Assembly: GCA_964017185.1 (NCBI GenBank)
Contig: OZ024879.1
Span: 38,962,383 to 39,026,382 of the forward strand
Length of the DNA: 64,000 nt
Origin: Rugalucina vietnamica
Taxonomy: Eukaryota; Mollusca; Bivalvia; Lucinida; Lucinidae
Direction: 5' to 3'
Shown: piece after piece, positions 53,801 through 63,370 of the stretch
How the letters are laid out: the number at the start of each line of letters is the position of its first letter
How positions within the stretch are numbered: position 1 is the first letter of the stretch
The notes under the pieces: model-generated
What the model was told of the DNA's origin: nothing
Database searches by the model: none
Seen by the model: only the letters and a program-made list of their open reading frames with translations
Position numbers and translations under genes: made by a program

Positions 53801-56800
53801 AGAAAAAGGCTAGAAGCTTGAAATTTCGGATTTAACAAGAAGAGGAATTGCACTATCCCTGTAGCGAAAACAAAGGCTCTGATCAGCTGTGCAGTTTCTG
53901 ACAAACTAAGCTGTACAAGCACAGAAGATGGCTAGAGGCTGGAAATTATGGATTTAGAAAGTAGAGGAATTATACTCTCCGCGTAGTGAAAACAAAAGAC
54001 ACTGATCACAGTTACTGCACAGCTGTTTTCGCATCGGCAAAAATCTGTTTTTCTCATGACGCAGCTCATAATTCTGCGAAACAATGAATCTCAAATTAAG
54101 TATGTTTTAGTTTTGTAAAGCTACTCTTTTAACTGGGTGGTTGATGCACATAGCAAATTGTTATTTTCGTCTAGAAGTAAACTTGTTTTTCGATTAATTA
54201 CGTTTTCATGTTGGGTGTCCTTGCTTTTGTTATTGTCAGTAGTTTTTGAAAAGTTTTATGGGAAAAAGTGATTTATAAACATGTTAGCGATAACTTGTAA
54301 AGTTGACTTCATACCAATTCGACTGTGAAAACAACACTATGAAATGAGCCATATCATGAGAAAACTAGATTTTTGCTGATGTGAAAACGAGGCACAGCTG
54401 ATCAGCGCATTTGTTTTCGCTACAGGGATAGAACAATTCCTCTTCTTCTTAAATCCCAAACTTCAAGCTTCTAGCCATCTTCTGTAGGTGCACAGGCCGT
54501 TGTGTGTCAGACCTGGTCGAAATCCCGAAGCCAGGTTTCTCGTGTCAGGGCTCACATGAGGAAAACAAACAGTCATGTGCAACCACCATAAGCTATGTTT
54601 AATACTGTAAGTCAGACCCCTTCATGTTATCATGATTTATTGTTTTCATACTAACATGATTTAGTTGAATCGATCCTCACTGGGGTCATAGTGAGCACAT
54701 ACTCCCTAGAGTATACTGGCTTCCTACTGTATCGCGGCCCTTATGTGGCAAAAGTGACTTCTGTATCGCGGGGTTCACCTAAAATGCGAATGCAAAAGTT
54801 TCCATGTAAGGAGATAATGTGACCTACTAATTGCGCGTGATCTGTGACGTCCAGACGACAGATTCGGACTCGAAGAAAATAAAACCAACGGGTGTTTGAG
54901 GTACTGAGTGGACATTTTATGGGAAGGGGGGTAATCAGTTTGTGCAAAATCCGTATTCTACATATTTTTTTGGAAAAGAATACATTTACTTTCCACTATT
55001 CATGACAATAAACACAATTTTTCGCTAGAATTGAGAGCAAGACGTTTGCCGTGAAAGATGTCGAACGTACGGGGCGCTAGGTTTGTAAATTCACGTGATA
55101 TGCAAATGCCGCGATACAGTAGCTACCGCGATACAGTAGGAACCGAGTATACTAGTTAATACCCAGAAAGTGGTGGCTCCATCCCCACATGACTGAAAAA
55201 TTCTTGACTGGGATGTTAAACCTGAATATAATTTATAAACAAATACCTAGCTGAAGTGAGCATGGCAGCTTAACAGCATAATAATCAGGAAATAATTTGT
55301 CTTAGCTTTGTTAATTGAGCCGCCTCATGGGAAAACCAACAATCTGCATAGGCGAAAACAAAGACGCAGATCAGCTTCGCGGTAACCGCCTTTGTTTTCG
55401 CTACTCGGATAGTACAATTCCTCTTCTACTTAAATCCGAAATTTCAAGCTTCTAGCTCTTTTCTGTGCTTGTACAGGTCGGTTTGTGTCGGACCTGTTCG
55501 GAAAACACATTGTTGGTTTTCTCACGAGGCGGCTCAATTGTTGATTGGGACGTTCAACCACAAAAAAACATTGTATCTCACAATGTTACCATGTTTAGAT
55601 TTTGTTTGTTACATGCATATACATGTACAATGACTTGCAATTCAAGTGATGTGTCACTTTTTTGAGGTCACAAAACGTTGTTAGTACATGTATTTCAAAA
55701 ATGTATGTGCTGTTTTGTGGAAAAATCTGCCTATCGGGGTTTCAAAACAGTTCATGCAAAATGATATGAGCAGTGATGTAAGAAAACAGGTCTTGGGGGT
55801 TTCCGACCAGGTCTGACACAAACCAGCCTGTTTAGGTAGAAGAGGAATTGTACTGTCTGAGTAGCCAACTCAAAGGCGCTGATCAGCTTCACAGTTACTG
55901 TGAAGCCGATCTGCCTCTTTTTAGCTCACCTGAGCCGAAGGCTCACAAGGTGAGCTTATAGGATGGCCATGCTCCGGCGTCCGTCCATCGTCCGTCGTCC
56001 GTCCACAATTTCAAAGATCTTCTCCTCTGAAACCACTGGGTCAATCAAAGCCAAACTTCATGTGGAGCATCCTTAAGAAGGGGGAACAAAAGTTTATATA
56101 AATGATCCAGGTCACATGACCAAGATGGCCGCCCATATATGGTAAAAACCATAAAAAAATCTCCTTCTCTGGAACCGGTGGACCGATTTAAACAAAACTT
56201 GGTATGTAGCATCGGGGACTCTGGCCCATCATAGTTTATATAAATCATGACCTTGGGTTGACCTTGACCTATTTTACGGCAAGCTCAATTTTGGTTACAT
56301 AGGCTTTTCAATGGAAAAAAGTGAAAACATTGAATTTTTCAAGAAGTTTTGTAGCCTGTGATCTGAAAGTTGGTAGATACAGACAACATTTTGAGCTCAT
56401 GAAGTGATGTAAGTATTAAAGGTCAAGGTCATTTCTTGACCTTGGTCAAAGGTCATTTACAAATTAAATGTTAAACTTAATTTTCTCAGTAACCGCTCAA
56501 CCAATCAAAGCCAAATTTTATATGAAGTATCCTTAGGATGGGTGAATGAAAGTTAATATAAGTAGCCAAGGTCACATGACCAAGATGGCCGCCATGGCTA
56601 TAAATAGCAAAAACCTTTAAAAATCTTCTTCTCCAGAACCAGAAGGCCTATGATTTTGAAACCTGGCATGAAGCATCAGGGGGAGGAGCTCTACAAAATT
56701 TATATATAAATCATGACCCTGGGATGACCTTGACCTATTTTACGGCAAGGTCAACATAGGTCGCCCATGCATTTGAATGGGGAAAATTTTCAAAATGTCA

Positions 56801-59800
56801 TTTGATGGGAAAAACTTTATGGAAATGGCCAAATGGACTGAATATTTATGATTCTGAAAAAAAAAGGACCCCAGGGGCAAGTCTGGCCCCACCCCGGGGC
56901 AATATACCATAATAGTCAAAGATCTTTTTCTCTGAAACTGTTTGGCTAATCAAAGCCAAACATCTTGTTGAGTATTCTTAGGAAGGGAGAATGAAGTTTA
57001 TATAAATGGTCAAGGTCACATGACCAAGATGTCTGCCATGGCTGTTAATAGCAAAAACCATTATAAATCTTCTTCAGAACCAGAAGGCCTTTGAAATTTG
57101 GCCTGAAGCATCAATGAATACAGCTCTACAAAGTTTGTATAAATCATGACCCTTGGATGGCCTTGACCTATTTTATGGCAAGGTCAGCATAGGTTGCATA
57201 TCCCGGTTCTCGGATGAGCGTTTACAGGACCATTGGTCCTCTTTTTTTTTTTTCGCTTAAAGGCAAAAATCCGGTTTTCTGATGACGCAGCTCATGCCAT
57301 TTCTACATGTACTATTAGAGATGCACAGTGTTGTAGTGGTACCGTAGAGCCCAGGACTCCGGAATGAAAGGTCCTGGGTTTGATGCCTATGGCAGTCCTG
57401 TAGTGACCTTGAACAAGACACTTTAAGCTTCACACAGTACAGGTTAACTTATTTAAGCCTGGCATCCCTTTTATGGGACATAGGCAAACAGCATAGCCCC
57501 AGATGTGACGCCGCAGAACGCGGCATGCCATCTGGGGCTATTCTGTTTGTTTAGAGAATTGCCATCGAAAAATTGAATAAAATTTAAAAATCACTCCTGA
57601 CGCCCCTAAAAATGAGAGTGGACTCACCCAAATGATAATGATGGGAAAATCCATTCGTCAAATATGGGTTAAGCTTCACACAGTACAGGTTAAGACCAAG
57701 GTAGTAGGGGCTCCGTCCTGACATGACTGAACATCAAAAATTAAAAAAAAGTCTGCAGTACTGTCACTTAAATGTTTCGCATAATTTAAATGTTTAATAA
57801 AGGTCTATATTTTCTATCTGCAGTTCAGCACAATTCGCCGATGCGGCCACTCGGACAACTATTTCTTCATGGAAGTGGGTCGCGGGTCGTCGACAGGAGA
57901 GGGAGAGCTCTGGATGCAGGTTGAAGATTCACCGACGTCAGAGAGCATGCACAGTAGTGTTATGCAGTAAGTAATGAGTCACATTTGCTCACTCAACTTA
58001 CGATATGAGCCGCTGCATAAGAAACCCAACAAATTGCATACGCGAAAACAAAGGCGCAGATCAGCTGTGCAGTAACTGCACAGCTGATCAGCACCTTTGT
58101 TTTCGCAACACGGATGGTACACTTCCTCTTCTTATTAATCCAAAATTTTAAGCTTCTAGCCTGCTTCTGTGACTGTACAGCCTGGTTTGTGTCAGACCTG
58201 GTCAGAGCCCCAAACTGTTGGTTTTCTCATGCACAGGCTCATATTTTCTCTTTGTGCTAGCACCTGATTATCATTATTAAACTTTTGAACACCTCTGTTT
58301 TTAAAGTGGGACTTTCGTTCTGATTGCATCATTTCCAGATTATTGCTTACTTTTACCTTTTCCAACACTAGGGGAGGGGGTAGCCAGTGGTAGAGCATCA
58401 GGGTTGGACTCAGGATATAAAATCCTTGAGCCAGTTGTTCAAAATTAATGATGTCATTAGTTAACGGATCGTTTTATTTTTCAAATGGCAATATTACAAA
58501 TACACTGTTGTTTTTTGTTGGAAAAATGTGAGAATCCTTTGCAATGCAAAGGATTCTCACATTTTTTTTTCAACAAAAAAAAATAGCAGTGTATTTGCAT
58601 TTGAAGTTGATATATAGTTAACAAATTGAGGGCTTAATGACAGCGTTAAGCTAAAGAAGTTGTGAACAACTGGGCCCTGGATTTGATCATTTTTTAGACG
58701 CTAAAAAATCATTTGCCAGAAATAGTATGGGGATCATACTTTCGAGTTGAAGAAATGATATCGATCTAAAAATATTTTCAAAGCTTTTACGAAAAATTTA
58801 ATTTTGTTTTCATATTTTCTGTTTTGAATTCAGTAAGGCCATAGCAATAAACACTGAGTCATTCACCTCATATGAATACCGATGATGTCATTCTGACAAG
58901 AACAGTATAAAATTATACTTGTGAAAATCACTGTTCTTCCAAAACCCAAATTTTAAATCTGATTCTCTATCCTCAAACATCCTGATTTTGCAATTTTGTT
59001 TGTCCTTTTAGGCGACCTTGATGACACAAAACATATTTTCTCTTTTCCGATTTTTACAGTTTGTGAATGACAAAATCAGATAATGCGACATGCAGAGCCA
59101 GCCTTTGGGATTTCCGAACAGGTTCGACTCAAACCCACAGAATTCAGATAGAATCTTGAAATTTTGGATATAAGTAGAGCGGGAATTGTACTTTCTGTAT
59201 AGCAAAAACAAAGGTGCTGATCAGCTGTGCAGCTGATCTGCGTCTTTGTCTTGGCATAGGCAATAATCCAGTTTTCTCATGTCATGGCTCAGATAATATT
59301 GCCATGCAAAGCCTAGTTTGCATGCAATATTGACTTGTCATGAGAACGCTTTTTGCATTATGCATAGTGCGAAAACAAATCTGCTGATCAACAGACCTCT
59401 AAGCGGTTACTGCACAGCTGATCTGTATTGCACTGTATTGCTAGGAAAATTCCACTTTTTTCTTAAATCCGAAATTTCAAGCTTCAAGCCATTTTCTGTG
59501 TCAGACCTGGTTGGATCCAAGGAAGACCCTTTTGTCGTGTCATGGCTTGTGATTTTGTATTGAAATCTCTATGAGAAATTCTAGAAATTCTTTAAAAACT
59601 TCTGAATTGAAATTCTAGAAAACATCAACAACATTCTGATGAAACTTAAGACTGTTTTTCACTCTAATAGTGTTGTTAAAGTTTTAGAGAGGTAGGTCTG
59701 AATTTCTCGCATTGCAGCTCAGTTGTCTGATATACAAAAAATCTTATTTCAGTTACATGACAGCAGCACGTTCAAGAAACTCCAGTTCTTCCGAGAATTT

Positions 59801-59911
59801 CCGTCGTCGTAGCAACACCAGTTCTTCGGCAGCATCCGTAGCTCACCATAGAAACACCATCATTGGAGACGAGTTTTCTCGTCACAGAACGGCCAGCGAA
59901 AGCCATCATGG
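44725..59911 (+). CDS. Insulin receptor substrate (IRS1/2, chico-like), 5' part, five exons
   Basis: Membrane-proximal docking protein that is tyrosine-phosphorylated by the insulin/IGF receptor and recruits PI3K and Grb2. The five exons join in phase to 284 residues and continue past the window. Residues about 20-126 form the PH domain ([41 protein letters not shown]). About 136-233 form the PTB domain ([59 protein letters not shown]), with both phosphotyrosine-binding arginines of the IRR and VGR motifs. The Ser/Arg-rich start of the tail follows ([30 protein letters not shown]). The start at 44725 has G at -3 and G at +4. Tyr-X-X-Met docking motifs would lie in later exons. Confidence 0.94.
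45366..45412. repeat. Short perfect hairpin in IRS intron 1
   Basis: TAACACTGCTTAT, then GCACAACTGTTGTGC, then ATAAGCAGTGTTA. Possibly the remnant of a MITE. Confidence 0.7.
45639..45948 (+). CDS. IRS exon 2 (PH domain)
   Basis: Residues 33-135: [20 protein letters not shown] to EGESPKPHY. Acceptor GATTGCAG, donor GTAGGT, phase 1. Family A copy A15 starts 19 bases into the next intron. Confidence 0.95.
45967..46201 (-). mobile_element. Family A element, copy A15
   Basis: Complete copy directly after IRS exon 2; hairpin arms partly mismatched (CAGCTTTGCAG / GCACAGTTGATC). Confidence 0.85.
46274..46430 (+). mobile_element. tRNA-derived SINE in IRS intron 2
   Basis: GCCTCCGTGGCGCAGTGGTT (A box), loop CTTGTAA (TGT), GGTTTGATTCC (B box), body CTTCAG...AAACCAAGGCCCC, tail GTTAGTGGGACGTTAAAC. 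Same family as 12481 but with a better preserved tail. Confidence 0.75.
46804..47021 (-). mobile_element. Family A element, copy A16
   Basis: Complete but diverged; the end beyond the AAATTTCAAGCTTCTAG block is shortened. A further end fragment (GAGCCTCCTCATGA) lies at about 46717. Confidence 0.75.
47185..47417 (-). mobile_element. Family A element, copy A17
   Basis: Complete copy; hairpin CAGCTTTGCGG / CTGCGAAGCTG with one unpaired change. Confidence 0.85.
47774..48008 (-). mobile_element. Family A element, copy A18
   Basis: Good over the hairpin and AAATTTCAAGC block; the right terminal repeat has been lost. Confidence 0.75.
48453..48676 (-). mobile_element. Family A element, copy A19
   Basis: Complete, TTCGC-type arms with a small mismatch. 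Confidence 0.82.
48726..48964. mobile_element. Hairpin element with CCCAGTTGTTCAAA ends (copy 1)
   Basis: The ends CCCAGTTGTTCAAA and GAACAACTGGGCCCAG enclose a very strong central hairpin (AATACACTG, TTTTTTGTTGAAAAAATGTG, AGAATCCT and complements). Sister of 58427-58680. Confidence 0.82.
49064..49130 (+). pseudogene. Decayed duplicate of IRS exon 3
   Basis: TTTTTTCAGACTTTGTATGG then CAAGGATCAGTAAACATGGTA... gives [20 protein letters not shown], against [17 protein letters not shown] of the real exon, then reaches a stop (TGA) after CVGML. The intron side (GACCAATTA...) is duplicated too, with a ~160-bp period. Confidence 0.85.
49226..49371 (+). CDS. IRS exon 3 (PTB domain, first half)
   Basis: Residues 136-184: [40 protein letters not shown]. 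Acceptor TTTTTCAG, donor GTAAAG, phase 0. A decayed duplicate lies about 160 bases upstream. Confidence 0.95.
49756..51128. mobile_element. TA-flanked element with 14-bp ends and internal minisatellite
   Basis: Perfect inverted ends TGTCCCCCCAACCG (49756-49769) and CGGTTGGGGGGACA (51115-51128), with TA on each side. A hairpin follows the left end (CCAACCGAAGGTGGGGGACA). The interior is an array (next entry). In IRS intron 3. Confidence 0.8.
49830..51005 (+). repeat. ~151-bp minisatellite, about 8 units
   Basis: The anchor GATTAGATTTTGGTGACCTT occurs at about 49921, 50073, 50224, 50375, 50526, 50677, 50825 and 50973. Spacing is 152, 151, 151, 151, 151, 148, 148. Each unit also has ACCAAACTTGCACAGAAGCA and GAAATTAGTCTTTCC. 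Confidence 0.92.
51282..51518 (-). mobile_element. Family A element, copy A20
   Basis: Complete, flanked by AAAT on both sides (allowing one base of wear at the left end). Confidence 0.8.
51711..53391 (+). mobile_element. AGCTCACC-family element, copy C1
   Basis: Starts TTAGCTCACCTTAGCCGAAGG with nested hairpins closed by AAGGTGAGCTTATAGGATGG; ends GGTGAGCATTTACAGGACCA then TCGGTC.TCTT. The middle repeats a ~370-bp unit (CTCTGAAAC, ACCAAGATGGCC, TTGACCTATTTTA). A second element (52165-52519) is inserted in it. Confidence 0.75.
52165..52519. mobile_element. MITE with CAGGGATTTTTTT ends (copy 1)
   Basis: Ends CAGGGATTTTTTT and AAAAAAAATCCCTG, flanked by GCTGG (52160-52164, 52520-52524). The interior has TTCCCAAT phrases also found at 63371-63780. 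Confidence 0.75.
53729..54067 (+). mobile_element. Family A element, chimeric copy A21
   Basis: Consensus start through AAAACAAAGG.CTGATCAGC, then a second, more diverged internal block (AGCTGTACAAGCACAG...GAAATTATGGATTTAG) before the right end. Two copies appear fused. Confidence 0.75.
54346..54553 (-). mobile_element. Family A element, copy A22
   Basis: One hairpin arm deleted (GAGGCACAGCTGATCAGC remains); otherwise complete. Confidence 0.8.
54554..55316. other. IRS intron, weak inverted repeat and SINE-tail fragment
   Basis: TACTGTATCGCGG at 54727-54739 and the nearby CGCGATACAGTA at about 55092-55139 form an inverted pair, so a worn ~420-bp element may be present. A SINE tail (GACTGGGATGTTAAAC) lies at about 55206. 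Confidence 0.45.
55317..55535 (-). mobile_element. Family A element, copy A23
   Basis: Flanked by AATT (55313-55316 and 55536-55539). The second hairpin arm is deleted. Confidence 0.85.
55768..57293 (+). mobile_element. Family A element, copy A24, interrupted
   Basis: The left part (55768-55921) ends in the hairpin at CTGCCTCTTTTT; the right end (57252-57293, TTCGCTTAAAGGCAAAAATC) follows the C2 insertion. Confidence 0.8.
55922..57243 (+). mobile_element. AGCTCACC-family element, copy C2
   Basis: AGCTCACCTGAGCCGAAGGCTC start and GGACCATTGGTCCTCTT end, 1.3 kb, inserted into the T-rich hairpin side of A24. It contains at least three internal units with GACCAAGATGGCCGCC and TGACCTTGACCTATTTTA. 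No protein-coding frame. Confidence 0.85.
57316..57443 (+). mobile_element. tRNA-like SINE, split
   Basis: AGTGTTGTAGTGGTACC (A box), loop CTCCGGA, GGGTTTGATGCC (B box), CCTTGAACAAGACACTTTAAG. It resumes as CAAGGTAGTAGGGGCTCC... CATGACTGAAC after a TTAA-flanked insertion. Confidence 0.6.
57448..57668. mobile_element. TTAA-flanked MITE (copy J1), 221 bp
   Basis: TTAA at 57444-57447 and 57669-57672. Contains TAGCCCCAGATG / CATCTGGGGCTA around GACGCCGCAGAACGCGGC, and ends AAATATGGG. The flanks also carry a 25-bp direct repeat (57423-57447 and 57669-57693). Confidence 0.8.
57824..57966 (+). CDS. IRS exon 4 (PTB domain, second half)
   Basis: Residues 185-232: [20 protein letters not shown] to [13 protein letters not shown]. 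Acceptor TCTGCAG, donor GTAAGTA, phase 2. Confidence 0.96.
58007..58240 (-). mobile_element. Family A element, copy A25
   Basis: Complete, flanked by ATAT. TGTGC-type hairpin with perfect arms. It starts 40 bases after IRS exon 4. Confidence 0.9.
58427..58680. mobile_element. Hairpin element with CCAGTTGTTCAAAA ends (copy 2)
   Basis: Same plan as 48726-48964; the central hairpin is extended (TCCTTTGCAATGCAAAGGA). Confidence 0.82.
59095..59290 (+). mobile_element. Family A element, copy A26
   Basis: Complete but worn; hairpin shortened to CAGCTGTGCAGCTGATC. Confidence 0.78.
59333..59547 (-). mobile_element. Family A element, worn copy A27
   Basis: GCGAAAACAAA, GTTACTGCACAGCTGATC and TTAAATCCGAAATTTCAAGC are recognisable; both ends poor. 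Confidence 0.6.
59753..59911 (+). CDS. IRS exon 5 (start of Ser-rich tail)
   Basis: Residues 232-284: [20 protein letters not shown], then [17 protein letters not shown]. Donor GTAGGT, phase 2. The RxRTxS motif resembles 14-3-3/AKT sites known just after the PTB domain of IRS proteins. Confidence 0.9.
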
Positions 59912-59953
59912 GTAGGTCTAGTCACTACGAAAATTTACAGATTTTTCAGTTGT

Positions 59954-60180
59954 CATCACGAAAACTTGCCCATGCGATATACAGAGATTTTTTAGTTGTA
60001 AAAAATGAAAATTTCATCACAAAAATTTTGATATGTTTGCTCAATATATAGATTGTGGGTCTCGGTGAGGCGGTTCTAACGAGTGCCCACAATCTATGTT
60101 TTGGAGCAAAAATAAGAAAAATAGGTATACCTCTGCATACGCCAGTTTTACTACATAAAAATGGGGTTTAATAAGAGGAT
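59954..60180 (-). mobile_element. Family B element, copy B9
   Basis: Starts CATCACGAAAACTTGCCCAT 43 bases after IRS exon 5. The distal end is replaced by the palindrome that follows. Confidence 0.75.
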
Positions 60181-60330
60181 AAAACATTCTTTTCCGTGCA
60201 TTAACGTTTGCCAAGCCCAAGGGCAATAATGTGTTGCAGCCCGAACCGCGTAGCGGTGAGGGCTGCAACACATTATTGCCCGAGGGCTTGGAAAACGTTG
60301 ATGCACTTAGAAAAGAATGTTATATCGTCA
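60180..60330. repeat. Palindromic element with GCATTAACG arms (copy 2)
   Basis: AACATTCTTTTC, GCATTAACG, AAGCCC..GGGCAATAATGTG and TTGCAGCCC are mirrored around GAACCGCGTAGCGGTG. Related in plan to 22081-22220. Confidence 0.8.
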
Positions 60331-60362
60331 TTGTTATATACCTTTCCTCCAGCATATGTACA

Positions 60363-60364
60363 TT

Positions 60365-60395
<31 letters not shown>

Positions 60396-60399
60396 TTTG
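60363..60399. repeat. (ATTT)n microsatellite
   Basis: About nine ATTT units. Confidence 0.95.
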
Positions 60400-60486
60400 A
60401 ATGTTAAGTCTTGAAATCGCGCATAATGAAAATCCACAGCCGTTGATGGGTCAGTGATTTGCTGCAAAGTAACATTAAGATGAAAT

Positions 60487-60721
60487 GAGCCGCGACGCGA
60501 GAAAACCGGTCTTAGGGGTTTCCGACCAGGTTTGACACAAACCGGTCTATGCAGCTACAGAAGCAGGCTAGAAGCTTGAAATTTCGGATTTAAGAAGAAC
60601 AGAGATTGTACTATCCGTGTTGCGAAAACAAAGGCGCTGATCAGCTTCGCAGTTACTGCGAAGCTGATCTGCGCCTTTGTGTTCGCATAGGCGAAAATCC
60701 GGTTTTCTCACGATGCGGCTC
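60487..60721 (+). mobile_element. Family A element, copy A28
   Basis: Near-consensus, flanked by AAAT (60483-60486, 60722-60725). TTCGC-type perfect hairpin. Confidence 0.92.
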
Positions 60722-60825
60722 AAATATACGTCTGAAATGTGATCCCACCTGCCATGTTAAATTAAGATGAAATGAACACATGCCAGTGTCCATAACATGT
60801 AAACAGGTGTATGTCATAGGCTCAG

Positions 60826-60960
60826 GGCAATAACACCATTATTGCCCTAGAGGGCAATAACACCATTATTGCCCTGCTACGGTGTCATCTCAGGGCATTA
60901 ACACCATTATTGCCCTGCTATGACGTCATCTCAGGGCATTAATGGTATTAATGCCCTACG
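60826..60960. repeat. Clustered AGGGCAATAACACC hairpins
   Basis: AGGGCAATAACACCATTATTGCCCT occurs as a short palindrome four times, the last as GGCATTAATGGTATTAATGCC, spaced by TGACGTCATCTC. Confidence 0.8.
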
Positions 60961-61547
60961 ACGCCTAAAACAGCAGAAAGTGCTGTCCGTTACAACACGG
61001 CAAGTTTCTATTGTAGAGATACATTAGGTATATAACAATGGGTGTTCATTGTACATACATTGCACATAATGTTTTCCTGATGTAAAAGTTGAAAATTTCC
61101 AGTTGATAAATTTTAATACATTTCAAGTTTTGATTCCAGAAAATTCTGTTATTATTTCATGTTATTCAAAATCACAAAATATTTGTTAAAGAATTTGCTA
61201 TTTTCAGTTTATTAAAAACTGTTAAAATCAAGCATGCAAAGCAATACCTGGGGACTATTTTTCTTAGTATATTCATATAAACAACATGCAAGGGGCCTGT
61301 TCGTGATTCCACAGGGAGTTGATATCTGAGGAAAAGTGAAAAGCACAAACAACACATTTTTACCATAATATGATGTTATTTACTATAAAAAATATGTTTA
61401 ACTATGAGAAAACAACACAAGGGGTTTATTTTTGCACAAGTTGTCCCTCTAAACAAGCTGCATGAGGGCTAATTGTTATTCTAAAAGATGCTTTGTTTGA
61501 GGAAAATGTAAGAACAAATAAGAAATATTTACAAAAATAAGACTTAA
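60961..61547. other. IRS intron, nothing recognised
   Basis: AT-rich non-coding sequence. Confidence 0.3.
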
Positions 61548-61957
61548 GCAAGTTTATCACAAACAACTGAGGTGGGTAAAACAGTCATGACTAGTTTGGT
61601 CTTCATGATAATGCCCCCTGAATATTGAAACAAATCAAAAATATTTGTTTGCATGGGGCTGTTATGCAGTTGCTACAGTTCTGTTAGTGTGTAAACAAAA
61701 ACATTCCCAAGATAGAAAAAGGAAGTACTCCTTGTGCTGTAAACAAACAAAAGCAAGTTTATCACAAACAACTGAGGTGGGTAAAACAGTCATGACTAGT
61801 TTGGTCTTCATGATAATGCCCCCTGAATATTGAAACAAATCAAAAATATTTGTTTGCATGGGGCTGTTATGCAGTTGCTACAGTTCTGTTAGTGTGTAAA
61901 CAAAAACATTCCCAAGATAGAAAAAGGAAGTACTCCTTGTGCTGTAAACAAACAAAA
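61548..61957 (+). repeat. 205-bp tandem duplication, nearly identical units
   Basis: Units start at 61548 and 61753 (GCAAGTTTATCACAAACAAC) and show no obvious mismatches. A diverged third unit lies at about 62215-62405, beyond a family A insertion. Confidence 0.92.
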
Positions 61958-61959
61958 TT

Positions 61960-62194
61960 AGCTTCTCAGTTAGAAAACTGGATTTTTGCATATGTGAAAA
62001 CAAAGCCGCAGATCAGCTGTGCTGTTACTGCACAGCTGATCAGCGCCTTTGTTTTCGCTTCACGGATAGTACAATTCATCTTCTTCTTAAATCCGAAATT
62101 TCAAGCTTCTGGCCTTTTTCTGTGACTGTACAAGCGAGTTTGTGTCAGACCTTGTCGAAAAACCCCATAGACCGGTTTTCTTGTGTCACGACTC
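61960..62194 (-). mobile_element. Family A element, copy A29
   Basis: Complete; TGTGC-type hairpin with one mismatch; left terminal repeat worn. Confidence 0.82.
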
Positions 62195-62404
62195 AAAATG
62201 TTAATAAAGCAAGAATATCTCCAACAACCAAGGTGGTTAAATCTTTTTTTTGAGTCTTCCTGAAAATGCCCCCAGAAGCCTTAAATAAACAAAAATATTG
62301 GTTTGTAGGGGGCTGTTATGCAGTCGCTGCAGCTCTGTTTTTGTGTAAACAAACATATTCCCAAGATAGAAAAAGGAAGTAATTCTTATGCTATAAACAA
62401 ACAG

Positions 62405-62864
62405 AATTAGCAACTTGGTGACTAAAATAGCTCATTGAAGTTTATATGCAAAGGAGATTCTATTCAGCCTGTGCTTTTATACAGAGCGAAAATTATAAAT
62501 TTTTCTTTCATGCAATAGGGAATAAATTATGTTCTCATTATTTCTCATTAAAAATGAAGTTTCAAATTCATGCAACCTAAAACACATACAAATTTATGTG
62601 AGTTTATATAACATCTATATGTATTATTAAACTGCCCAAAAGTCTATTCTTTCCATTCTTTGCTTGTAATCTTTCAGTTTTATCTCCGTCTTTCAAGTTT
62701 ACTTAAGATAGATACAATGAAAAAGAACACAGCCACAATGAGTTTTTTCATGATAAGACTCATTTTATAATTGAATTCCAGAATATCACACCAGTCTGCA
62801 GAGTTGCATGCAGACATGGATATGAAAGCCAATTATTCTCGTTTATTGGATTTTTTTATCATAT
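62405..62864. other. IRS intron, nothing recognised
   Basis: Non-coding AT-rich sequence. Confidence 0.3.
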
Positions 62865-63069
62865 GAGCCACTGCATCAGAAAACCAGCAATCTGCAGCTG
62901 CAGATCAGCTGTGCAGTTACAGCGGCTTTATTTTCTCTACACAGATAGCACAATCCCTCCTCTTCTTTAATCTGAAATTTCATGCTTCTAGCCATATTCT
63001 TTGGCTGTACAGCCTGGTTTGTGTCGGACCTGGTCAGAAACCCAAATTGTTGGTCTCGCACGAAGGCTC
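62865..63069 (-). mobile_element. Family A element, copy A30
   Basis: Flanked by ATAT. Hairpin reduced to CAGCTGCAGATCAGCTGTGC. Confidence 0.8.
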
Positions 63070-63104
63070 ATATATTAACCCATAAAATCCTGATATCCTA
63101 TTAA

Positions 63105-63324
63105 CCCATATAGGCCTGGCGTCCTTTTTGTGAGACATATGCAAACAGTATAGCCCCAGATGTGACGCCGCAGAACGCGGCGTCCCATCTGGGGCTATTC
63201 TGTTTGCTTAGAGGAATTTCATCAAAAATGGAATAAAATTTGAAAATCCTACCTGAAGCCCCTGAAAATGAAAGTTGACTCACCCAAATGATAATGATGG
63301 GAAAATCCATTTGTCAAATATGGG
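63105..63324. mobile_element. TTAA-flanked MITE (copy J2), 220 bp
   Basis: TTAA at 63101-63104 and 63325-63328; ends CCCATAT and ATATGGG; same GACGCCGCAGAACGCGGCGT core as J1. Confidence 0.85.
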
Positions 63325-63370
63325 TTAAAAGACATGCGTACCCTAAACATTATAGCCCCATATGAGATTC

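Noticed and set aside
60826-60960. CRISPR-like array
   Set aside because: The repeats are self-complementary, unevenly spaced and in an animal intron.
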